This document shows positions 23,679-30,866 of a stretch of 48,891 bases of DNA, piece after piece. This DNA comes from DATDCV01 sp036524155 (lineage in GTDB: Bacteria; Verrucomicrobiota; Verrucomicrobiia; Limisphaerales; UBA8199), in contig DATDCV010000306.1 in assembly GCA_036524155.1 (NCBI GenBank), forward strand, positions 1 through 48,891, written 5' to 3'. The notes under the pieces are model-generated. The model was not told the DNA's origin, made no database searches, and saw nothing but the letters and a program-made list of their open reading frames with translations. The translations under genes were made by a program, and so were the position numbers. Position 1 is the first letter of the stretch. Each line of letters begins with the position of its first letter.

Positions 23679-25211
23679 ATGAGGTTACTCTTTTCAGTCA
23701 TCATCCTGTCTGTCTGGGCGAAAGGCGGAGTAAATGCGGCCACGGTATCAACTACCTACGGGATCAGCCGCCAGGTCAACGTGGACGCTGCGGGTCAGAA
23801 TATCCCCGGCGATGCCGCCAATGAGCCCTCGATGTGCATCGACCCGACCAACCCGGCGCGGATAGCAGTGGGCTGGCGCCAGTTCGATACGGTCACGAAC
23901 AACTTCCGGCAGTCCGGCGTCGCGTTCAGCACTAACGGCGGGCTTAATTGGACGTTCCCCGGCAACCTGGAGCCCGGCACGTTCCGGAGCGACCCGGTGT
24001 TGGCGTCGGACGCCACGGGTATGTTTTATTATCTGGGGATCTCAAACGCCAACACATTTGCGTGTGACTTGTTGCTCTCTACGAACGGGGGAGCGACCTG
24101 GCAAAGGGTGGGACCTGCCCTCGGGGGCGACAAGGAGTGGATGGCCATCGACACCACCAGTGGCCCGGGGCGGGGCAACATTTACCAGGTATGGAGCCCA
24201 TTCTACAACGTGTTCAACAACGACCCTTCGAAATTGTTTACGCGCTCAACGGATAGCGGCTTGAGCTGGTCGAGTCCGATTGGGCTGCCGCACTCGCCGC
24301 TTTTTGGAACACTGGACATCGGTCCTGACGGAGAAGTGTATCTGTTTGGCACGGCAATTGACATCGAGCCGTTCGTGCTCAACCGTTCTACCAACGCGCA
24401 AAACGCCGCCGTCACTCCAACCATCGATTTGTCGACGATTGTGGATTTAGGGGGACCACCGGTGCTCGGCCTGCCCGGTATCAACCCCGCCGGCCTGCTT
24501 GGTCAAGCGTGGATTGCCGTCGACCGCTCCAGCGGCCCGACTCGAGGCAACCTTTACGTGCTCTGCTCGGTCACCAACGACCCCGGGAACCTGGTCAACG
24601 CGATGTTCAGCCGCAGTATCGACCGCGGCGCGACCTGGAGCGCACCGCTGCGCCTCAACGACGATTCACCGGTGCAGAATGCCTGCCACTGGTTTGCGAC
24701 GCTGTCGGTCGCGCCTAACGGCAGAATCGATGCGTGCTGGAATGACACCCGCCACAGCCCCGACAACAGTTTTTCCGAGCTGTATTACACCTGGTCAGTC
24801 GATGGCGGACTGACCTGGGCGCCAAACCGCCCGTTGAGTCCGGCGTTCAACCACTCCCTGGGCTATCCGCAGCAAGACAAGATGGGGGACTATATCGCCA
24901 TGGTATCGCTCGACGAAGGGGCATGTATTGCCTACGCCGCCACGTTCAACGGCGAGGAGGACATCTATTTCGTGCGAGCGGAGCTGCCAATCGTGGTGGG
25001 CGTCATTCCGGTGGGTGGCGGGGTGCGGGTCTCCTGGAACGCGGTGCCCGGGGTCACCTATTCCGTGCAAGCCAGCACAAATCTGGCACTCCCCTGGTCG
25101 GAAGCAACCACCGTTGGGCAGGTGACCGCATCGTCGAGCAAGTCCTCAATCGAGGACCCGCTGACGGGAGGCGCCGCGGCCAGGTTTTACAGAGTCGTGC
25201 GCGAGCCCTGA
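23679..25211 (+). CDS. Secreted sialidase/BNR-repeat protein with C-terminal sorting-type module
   Basis: This encodes 510 aa. I chose the ATG at 23679 for its signal peptide (MRLLFSVIILSVWAKGGVNA). Five Asp-box-type repeats of a six-bladed propeller are visible: STNGGLNW, STNGGATW, STDSGLSW, SIDRGATW and SVDGGLTW. The catalytic residues of true sialidases (Arg triad, Tyr/Glu pair) are not evident, so it may bind rather than cleave. The last 65 residues (VRVSWNAVPGVTYSVQASTN, then LPWSEATT and ARFYRVVREP) match the end of the giant protein at the right of the window, a shared C-terminal module. It is probably secreted and surface-bound. Single gene between divergent and convergent neighbours. 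Confidence 0.8.
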   Translation: MRLLFSVIILSVWAKGGVNAATVSTTYGISRQVNVDAAGQNIPGDAANEPSMCIDPTNPARIAVGWRQFDTVTNNFRQSGVAFSTNGGLNWTFPGNLEPGTFRSDPVLASDATGMFYYLGISNANTFACDLLLSTNGGATWQRVGPALGGDKEWMAIDTTSGPGRGNIYQVWSPFYNVFNNDPSKLFTRSTDSGLSWSSPIGLPHSPLFGTLDIGPDGEVYLFGTAIDIEPFVLNRSTNAQNAAVTPTIDLSTIVDLGGPPVLGLPGINPAGLLGQAWIAVDRSSGPTRGNLYVLCSVTNDPGNLVNAMFSRSIDRGATWSAPLRLNDDSPVQNACHWFATLSVAPNGRIDACWNDTRHSPDNSFSELYYTWSVDGGLTWAPNRPLSPAFNHSLGYPQQDKMGDYIAMVSLDEGACIAYAATFNGEEDIYFVRAELPIVVGVIPVGGGVRVSWNAVPGVTYSVQASTNLALPWSEATTVGQVTASSSKSSIEDPLTGGAAARFYRVVREP

Positions 25212-25257
25212 CGACGGGTCCAGCGCTGGTCGCAGCTTTCTCCGGACTGTGTTGGCT

Positions 25258-26247
25258 TCATGGCCTGGGACGGGTCACCTTGGTGGCTAGCGCCTGCAGA
25301 ATCCGCTCCGTGGCTGCCTTGTAGCATTCCTGAACAATCGCGAGAATCTGTTCCGGATGCTCGTAGCCAGCAACCATCAAAGGAGGCTCGTCAGCTATCT
25401 CGAAGGTCACGGCTCGCTCGACGAGGTAAACCAGGGTGATCTTCTCCCAGGCAACGGTGCGCGCTGGTCTCCTGGCTCTGAGCAGCACGACCTTGCCAAG
25501 GTCCAAGCGCAGGATTTGCCTCGTCAGCGCGTGAGTTTTGCCATCCACGGGCAGGATCACAAGGCCCGGGTCCGGGGTCCAACCGTCCATATGAAGAAGC
25601 TCTTTGTCGAAGCCGCGGCTCATTTGCAGACCGGCAGGCACGTCCGGCAGGTTGAGGCCGTCCTCTTCAGGGGCAACATCTTCCGCCAGCGGTTGCAGGG
25701 CCTGTTGCACTTGCTGGTGCAGCAACGCTACCGAGGTTTCAACACCCAGCCCGGCGCAAGTCTCGACAATTTTCTCCAGCCAGTCGGCAGCATGGTGCTC
25801 CCACAGGCCCAACGCCTCGGTCAGCATTAACCTCCGAGTAACGCGGGACGGTTCCGACTTGGTACTGAGGATCAGCCAATTGGCATGTGCTACCCGGCTA
25901 TTCAGTTGCTCGGGTTCCCCCGGAAAAAGCGCCAGCGCTTGCGCGAAACCGGCAGGGTTCTGCAATTGGCTCTGAGCCCACCTGTAAGTGCCAGCATGCC
26001 GGCAGCTCGGGCATTCCTGGTAATACGGCTCCCAGGGCGCCGGGACAATTCTCCCCTCGCCCACCGCGTGCTCCAAATCACCAAGCCTCTCTACCAGGTC
26101 ATCAGTGGTTCTCCATCCGGAGAAGTGACTCATGCGAACCGGGTTGTCGAATACTGGATGAAATCTCACTTTCATGTCATACCGCCAGACTGCTTGGCTC
26201 TGAGTTACGCTTCCGGAGGTCCGGCGCAACTCCACATCCAACAGCAT
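25258..26247 (-). CDS. Protein of unknown function
   Basis: This encodes 329 aa from the ATG at 26247; the frame also allows a GTG two codons earlier. AGGTG lies 4 nt before the ATG. No signal peptide or membrane helix. Near the N-terminus there is a C-x-x-C (QECPSCRHAGTYRW) that could bind zinc or be a thiol pair. Later it is helical (RRLMLTEALGLWEHHAADWL) then beta-rich (GLVILPVDGKTHALTRQI, KITLVYLVERAVTFEI), ending in a helix (QILAIVQECYKAATERILQA). I do not recognise the family. It converges with the BNR gene (46-bp gap). Confidence 0.65.
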   Translation of the reverse strand: MLLDVELRRTSGSVTQSQAVWRYDMKVRFHPVFDNPVRMSHFSGWRTTDDLVERLGDLEHAVGEGRIVPAPWEPYYQECPSCRHAGTYRWAQSQLQNPAGFAQALALFPGEPEQLNSRVAHANWLILSTKSEPSRVTRRLMLTEALGLWEHHAADWLEKIVETCAGLGVETSVALLHQQVQQALQPLAEDVAPEEDGLNLPDVPAGLQMSRGFDKELLHMDGWTPDPGLVILPVDGKTHALTRQILRLDLGKVVLLRARRPARTVAWEKITLVYLVERAVTFEIADEPPLMVAGYEHPEQILAIVQECYKAATERILQALATKVTRPRP

Positions 26248-26387
26248 GTTCACCTAGGCTCCCGCCAAGGCAGCTAAGGCCGGCACAAGGAGGAGGTCTC
26301 ACAAAAGGACGCTGAAGCAGCGGGGCAAAGTTGTCAAGCCAGCCTACCGCGCGAAATGACGGAGATTCAGCCGGGTCTCTTTCGCGG

Positions 26388-27890
26388 CTATTTGGCGTCA
26401 GCGACGGCTTCCTCGAGTTGGCATTTGACCGGCGTCACGGTTGCCCGGTGGCGTTCGACTTCTTTGGCGATGTCGACGAGCGTGTCCGCGTGCTGGGCGG
26501 CGACGCTGAATCGTTCGGCTGGGTCATGGGCGAGGTCAAAAAGAAGAGGCGGGTCGTGCAGGGCAGGCGGTTCGGGGCCGTAACCAGGACGGGTGATGAA
26601 GTGGGCTTTGAAGGTTCCTTTGCGAAAAGCATAGAGCTGCGTGCCCCGGTAAAAGCAGAACGCTTCCCGGCGGCTGGGTCCCGTCCCGAATAGAATCGGC
26701 GCCATGTCGACGCCATCGACAATGCGATCACGGGGGCTCTCCGCTCCCGCCAGAGCGAGGCTGGTGGTGAAGAGATCCATGGTGCAGGCCAACTCGTGGC
26801 TCACCACGCCGGCCCGAACATGTCCGGGCCACCATGCAATCGCCGGCTCGCGCAACCCGCCTTCCCAGGTCGAGCCCTTGCCTTCGCGGAGCGGACCTGC
26901 CGAGCCCCCGGCTTCACCCTGGGTTAGCCACGGCCCGTTGTCGCTCGTGAAAAACACCAGCGTCTTCCCTTCCAGCTTTTCGCGACGGAGGGCTTCAACG
27001 ACTTGGCCCACGCTCCAGTCGATTTCCTCCACAACATCGCCGAAAAGCCCGCGTCGGCTCTGGTTCCGGAACTGGCTTGAGGCAAATAACGGGACGTGCG
27101 GGAACGTGTGCGCCATATACAGGAAGAATGGTTTGTCCCGGTGTTCGTGAACGAATTTCACCGCCTCCTCGGTGTAGCGGCGAGTCAAAGTCGTCTGGTC
27201 CACGGGGCGCTCGATGAGCTCCTCGTTGCGGAAGAGCGGAGCGGCCCACCATTCGGCGTGTTGGTCCAGCCGGCTGGTGGCGCCCTGCGGCGCGGCGGGT
27301 GTGGGATTCATGTCGTTGGAATGCGGCAACCCGAAGTAAGAATCGAACCCATGTCGGCGCGGATGATGCGCCGGGTTGTTCATATAATTGCCCAGATGCC
27401 ACTTTCCGAGGCATCCGGTGCTGTAACCCTGTTTCTTGAGGGCCTGGGCGATAGTGATTTCTCCGTCGGGCAGTCCGCCGGCGGAGACGCGCCGCAGCAC
27501 GCGGTATTTGTCATCGCACATGCCGCTCCGGATGGGGTACCGGCCTGTCAACAGCGCGGCTCGACTGGGTGTGCACACCTCGGCGGCCGAATAGAAATCG
27601 GTGAAGCGCATCCCTTGCCCGGCCAAGCGGTCAAGGTTCGGCGTTTGGATGCTCGGATGGCCGTAGCAGCTCAGGTCGCCCCAACCCAGGTCGTCGGCCA
27701 GGATGATAACGATGTTCGGCCGGGTCGGAGTCACGGACGGTTGTAGTTCCGCGCCCTGAAGACCAACAACCGTGAGAGCGACCCAGACTGGCACGGGAAA
27801 ATACCGCCAGGTGTTCATGAGTTTGTGAACGGCTTCCGAGGTTCGTCGCATTGAAACAACGCCAGCTCGCAGGCTATTCGTGGACGACAT
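26388..27890 (-). CDS. Secreted arylsulfatase-type sulfatase
   Basis: This encodes 500 aa. The ATG at 27890 has a clear Shine-Dalgarno (AAGGA, 5 nt upstream) and overlaps nothing, so I prefer it, although the signal-like stretch (MNTWRYFPVPVWVALTVVGL) starts at an internal ATG (27818). Either way the protein is exported. Sulfatase marks: N-terminal metal-binding RPNIVIILADDLGWGD, the formylglycine motif C106-T-P-S-R (AEVCTPSRAALLTGRYP), GKWHLG, and LVFFTSDNGPW. The Cys type requires a formylglycine-generating enzyme encoded elsewhere. Sulfatases are abundant in Verrucomicrobia that degrade sulfated polysaccharides. It is the last gene of a three-gene operon, 12 bp after the membrane protein gene. 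Confidence 0.92.
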   Translation of the reverse strand: MSSTNSLRAGVVSMRRTSEAVHKLMNTWRYFPVPVWVALTVVGLQGAELQPSVTPTRPNIVIILADDLGWGDLSCYGHPSIQTPNLDRLAGQGMRFTDFYSAAEVCTPSRAALLTGRYPIRSGMCDDKYRVLRRVSAGGLPDGEITIAQALKKQGYSTGCLGKWHLGNYMNNPAHHPRRHGFDSYFGLPHSNDMNPTPAAPQGATSRLDQHAEWWAAPLFRNEELIERPVDQTTLTRRYTEEAVKFVHEHRDKPFFLYMAHTFPHVPLFASSQFRNQSRRGLFGDVVEEIDWSVGQVVEALRREKLEGKTLVFFTSDNGPWLTQGEAGGSAGPLREGKGSTWEGGLREPAIAWWPGHVRAGVVSHELACTMDLFTTSLALAGAESPRDRIVDGVDMAPILFGTGPSRREAFCFYRGTQLYAFRKGTFKAHFITRPGYGPEPPALHDPPLLFDLAHDPAERFSVAAQHADTLVDIAKEVERHRATVTPVKCQLEEAVADAK

Positions 27891-27895
27891 CTTGT

Positions 27896-27900
27896 TCCTT
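27896..27900 (-). promoter_or_regulatory. Shine-Dalgarno of the sulfatase gene
   Basis: AAGGA on the minus strand, 5 nt before the ATG at 27890. It supports the longer of the possible sulfatase starts. Confidence 0.55.
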
Positions 27901-27902
27901 CT

Positions 27903-28745
27903 TTAAGCCAGAACGCGTTCTTGCCGCTGAACCGTGGCTGCCGGCTCAGGCGCCGGTTGGGGCGGGACGGCCATTTGCTGCAGTCTCTGGCGATACCGGG
28001 GAACCGCAGCGGCCAGGGCCAGGAACGGCAAGGTCACCAAAAGAGAAATCAGGCAGCAGCAGCCGATGGCTCCGGAAATGCCGTACAGCGCTTCGCGGTT
28101 GCCCACCAAACTCAGGCTTACAGGCGGAACGGCTAACGCCAGCCAGACGACCAGCGACCAGAGAACAAGCCACCCCAGCAAACGCGGGATGGTGAAACGC
28201 CGCGAGGCGGAGCGACCGGCAAGACTCAGCGCTGCGGCAAGCCCGAAGACCATGAACTGGAGTGCGAGGGCGCAGACGACGTCCACGAACGTCTCCTCCT
28301 TCCAATCGTAACCCAGCGCCAGTTCCAACAGCGAGAATACGGTCAGTCCCAGCAGCAAGAACGGAAAGCGGGCCGGCTTAGTGGGCCGGAGCGCCAAGGG
28401 AACCAGCAATAGGCTCGCCGTCCATCCAAAGGCCAAAGCTGTTGGGAGCAACTGGACGAAAAGCCGAAACCCGGGATCGTCAATCTTCAGCCAGTGGTGG
28501 ATGCCTGCGCCGATGCCCGTGACGGCCAGGAGGGGCAGCCAGACCAGCCATGCCTGGAGGCAGCGGTTCGGCCGCAAGAGACACAGCCCCAGAATCGCCA
28601 GCCACGGCAAGATGCGTGGGGACAACCCTATATGCCAACTGCTCCAGGCGTAGGAGACAGCAGGGCTTTCGTTGGCTCCCAAATCGTGCAAGTCCGCGCT
28701 GGCAACGATCTTAAGTTCACCTTTCGTCCGGGGGGTACTCGCCAT
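27903..28745 (-). CDS. Integral membrane protein of unknown function
   Basis: This encodes 280 aa with about seven to eight hydrophobic helices, among them ILPWLAILGLCLL, AWLVWLPLLAVTGIGAGI, LLPTALAFGWTASLLLVPLA and LLGWLVLWSLVVWLALAVP. The N-terminus is soluble, with no signal peptide (MASTPRTKGELKIVASADLH). The C-terminus is Pro/Gln-rich. No family recognised. It starts 20 bp after the secreted-protein gene and ends 12 bp before the sulfatase, so the three are co-transcribed. It might serve in export, anchoring or transport of the sulfated substrate; that is a guess from context only. Confidence 0.72.
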   Translation of the reverse strand: MASTPRTKGELKIVASADLHDLGANESPAVSYAWSSWHIGLSPRILPWLAILGLCLLRPNRCLQAWLVWLPLLAVTGIGAGIHHWLKIDDPGFRLFVQLLPTALAFGWTASLLLVPLALRPTKPARFPFLLLGLTVFSLLELALGYDWKEETFVDVVCALALQFMVFGLAAALSLAGRSASRRFTIPRLLGWLVLWSLVVWLALAVPPVSLSLVGNREALYGISGAIGCCCLISLLVTLPFLALAAAVPRYRQRLQQMAVPPQPAPEPAATVQRQERVLA

Positions 28746-28765
28746 GAGTACGAGCAGACGTTGCC

Positions 28766-29977
28766 TCAGCCATAGGCGAACTTGCCCGAGGCAAGTTCCT
28801 TATCGTTTGCCAGAATCCGCCAACTTGGCGGATTCGTGCGGTCCTCGCTCGTCATCCGGTAATCGAGCCCGCGTTGACCCGTCAAACGGTAGGTGAGAGC
28901 CAGTTCCACGCCGCGCCCCTGGGCCGTGACGGTGTTTGTCAGCGGTCCACCAGCCACGAGCGAGACTGATTCATTGGCCCTGACGATTAGCGACAACGGG
29001 CCGATATAAAATGCCTCGGCGGTGCCGTGACGGAGCCAGACCTCCGCCGTCCGATAATTCCCGGCGGGGAGTGACCCCTCTTCGACCGGGGAGTCCAGGA
29101 TCGCCGAGTAGCCCACAGGGTCCTGCAGGACGAGGCGATAGAGGAACTGGCCGCTGGCGCGCAACTGACCCAGCGGCGGTTGGGTTGGCGTCAGCGTCAG
29201 CAAATATCGAGGAACGCCGGCTTCGTTCTTATAGTTGGCGGCTACCGAGAACGCCTGCCGCGCAATGAATATTTTCGGCGACCAGGAGACCAGGTGCGGC
29301 GTGCCGGGATTGAGCCGGATCGGCTCGTTACGCGCATCCCAGGGCCTAAACAAAAAGTAGTGTGCTTCACCGGCAGCGGTCGTTGCCAGTGGGTTCTCGG
29401 CCAAACCGACTTGGTAGGCACGCCCACCGAGTTCGAGGCGCCCCTGCCAGATCGAGCGCATTGCGCACGTCCCCTGGAGCTGGCCGGGGTTGCTGCCGCC
29501 CAACCGCAGGTCGACCAGATAGGAGTGTCGGCCCGAAGGGCTCTCCAGGCTCAGCTTGAGACGGGGGAACAATTGAAGGTAGCCGTCATATTCGCCTGGA
29601 AACGGAGCCTCAGGGTCATCGGTCAGATCCTGATTGTCGTTCAAATCCAGGTAAAGTCGGTTAGCGGTTTGATCCCAGAGGAAACGGGTGAAGTTATTCG
29701 TCGGGCCACCGAACCCGAGCGCACCACGCACAATCCGGTGTCGCCCGAGATCCGGCTCTTTGGCGAAGGGCGCGGTCACAGACGAAAAGCGCAGATTGAA
29801 GGTCTCCAGCGGCTCCGCGAGTTCCTGCGATTCGAGTGGGATTTGGAGCGACGGCTCGGAGCCTGGCGTGGTTGTCACCGCCGCCTCGGCGGCGGCGGCA
29901 GTCGCACAGAGCCAAGCCAAGGCGCCCAAACTCATCAATGCGCCGGCGAGCCCACAGATTCTTGCGTTTGGTTTCAT
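28766..29977 (-). CDS. Secreted protein of unknown function, first gene of the sulfatase operon
   Basis: This encodes 403 aa with signal peptide MKPNARICGLAGALMSLGAL and an Ala-rich cleavage region. A calcium-type acidic loop DLNDNQDLTDDPEAPFPGEY lies near residue 115, of the form seen in proteins annotated with EF-hand-like D-x-N-x-D loops. The rest is beta-rich, with repeats like YLLTLTPTQPPLGQLRASGQ and FYIGPLSLIVRANESVSLVA. No named family. CAGG sits just before the ATG. A perfect 23-nt palindrome lies in its 3' end. It may be a binding or structural protein for the substrate of the downstream sulfatase. Confidence 0.7.
   Translation of the reverse strand: MKPNARICGLAGALMSLGALAWLCATAAAAEAAVTTTPGSEPSLQIPLESQELAEPLETFNLRFSSVTAPFAKEPDLGRHRIVRGALGFGGPTNNFTRFLWDQTANRLYLDLNDNQDLTDDPEAPFPGEYDGYLQLFPRLKLSLESPSGRHSYLVDLRLGGSNPGQLQGTCAMRSIWQGRLELGGRAYQVGLAENPLATTAAGEAHYFLFRPWDARNEPIRLNPGTPHLVSWSPKIFIARQAFSVAANYKNEAGVPRYLLTLTPTQPPLGQLRASGQFLYRLVLQDPVGYSAILDSPVEEGSLPAGNYRTAEVWLRHGTAEAFYIGPLSLIVRANESVSLVAGGPLTNTVTAQGRGVELALTYRLTGQRGLDYRMTSEDRTNPPSWRILANDKELASGKFAYG
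28813..28835. repeat. Perfect palindrome inside the coding region
   Basis: GAATCCGCCAA at 28813-28823 and TTGGCGGATTC at 28825-28835 are exact reverse complements around one base. It lies within the last 25 codons of the secreted protein gene. It could be a protein-binding site or a translation-linked hairpin near the junction with the membrane protein gene. Confidence 0.6.
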
Positions 29978-30019
29978 AACCTGAATACAAGTTGGCCGCT
30001 CATAGGTTGAGCTGAGGAA

Positions 30020-30490
30020 CTACTGGATGCCGAGAAGCTCCACCTCAAAGACGAGGGTGCTGTTCGGCGGGATCTTGGGACTTGGGCTTGCCGGGCCATA
30101 GGCCAGGTTGGGAGGGATCTCGAATTTGAACTTGTCCCCGATTTTCATGAGTTGGAGACCCTCGGTCCAGCCCGGGATGACACCGTTCAGCGGGAAGCTG
30201 ATAGGTTCTCCCCGCTCCACGGAGCTGTCGAAAACGGTCCCATTTAGCAGTGTGCCATGATAATGCACCTTTACGGTATCAGTGGCCTTGGGAGAAACGG
30301 TTCCCGTGCCTTGCTTCAACACCTGGTATTTGAGTCCGCTGGCCGTAGTCTTCCACTCGCCGGCGGCGGCCGGAGCCGAGGCAGGGGGAGTTTTGACGGC
30401 GGCGTTGTTCTCACCGCCGGTCTGGCCCGCTTTGTTGCAGCCGACGAGGCAAAGCGCCGCTGTCAAGATGATCGAGAGTCGAAGTATCAT
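30020..30490 (-). CDS. Lipoprotein FKBP-type peptidyl-prolyl isomerase
   Basis: This encodes 156 aa from the ATG at 30490, chosen because it opens a lipoprotein signal (MILRLSIILTAALCLVGC, lipobox LVGC with Cys18). The frame is open upstream but without sense. After a short flexible linker a complete FKBP domain follows: GLKYQVLKQGTGTVSP, VKVHYHGTLLNGTVFDSS, the active-site strand GVIPGWTEGLQLMKIGDK, IPPNLAYG and STLVFEVELLGI. It assists folding of periplasmic or outer-membrane proteins by proline isomerisation. Likely monocistronic; the 5' spacer contains a repeat element. Confidence 0.92.
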   Translation of the reverse strand: MILRLSIILTAALCLVGCNKAGQTGGENNAAVKTPPASAPAAAGEWKTTASGLKYQVLKQGTGTVSPKATDTVKVHYHGTLLNGTVFDSSVERGEPISFPLNGVIPGWTEGLQLMKIGDKFKFEIPPNLAYGPASPSPKIPPNSTLVFEVELLGIQ

Positions 30491-30866
30491 GGCTATTGTA
30501 TGATCGGATATTTCAGAGCTGTTCCAGCTTGGATACCAACTCCTGCAAGGGCACTCAAGCACTAGTTGCGCACGCTGCAGTGGAGTCGACAGTCGCGTCC
30601 TCGATGCATATTCGGCGATCAAATCGCCAGCCAGGATCCAGACTCCGAAGGTGGCCGGGAACCGAAGGCACGCCGGGCCTGTATCCCCTTGGTCTTGGGT
30701 CGGAGCGCCGAGTTGCACTCGGCTTACATGCGGCCGTCGGCTCGCTTAAGCCGATTAGAAATCGGCGCTCCCATCGATGGCTGAGGCGGTATGGACCCGG
30801 AAACAAACCGATCGGCGTGTGCATCGAATCTTTGCGGCTCTGGCAAAACCTAACTACCATTGCGCC
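30491..30866. other. Divergent intergenic spacer with repeat element
   Basis: This is 376 bp between the FKBP and tricorn-like genes. The repeat at 30702-30771 is its only distinct structure. The remainder should hold both promoters; no clear -10/-35 pair stands out. Confidence 0.55.
30702..30771. repeat. Multi-hairpin intergenic repeat
   Basis: An outer 10-bp stem pairs 30702-30711 (GGAGCGCCGA) with 30762-30771. Inside are two hairpins: 30707-30723 (GCCGAGT, loop TGC, ACTCGGC) and 30750-30766 (GCCGATT, loop AGA, AATCGGC). Outer and inner stems share bases, so alternative folds compete. The GCCGA/TCGGC theme resembles REP-like dispersed elements I associate with verrucomicrobial intergenic DNA. 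Confidence 0.7.
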
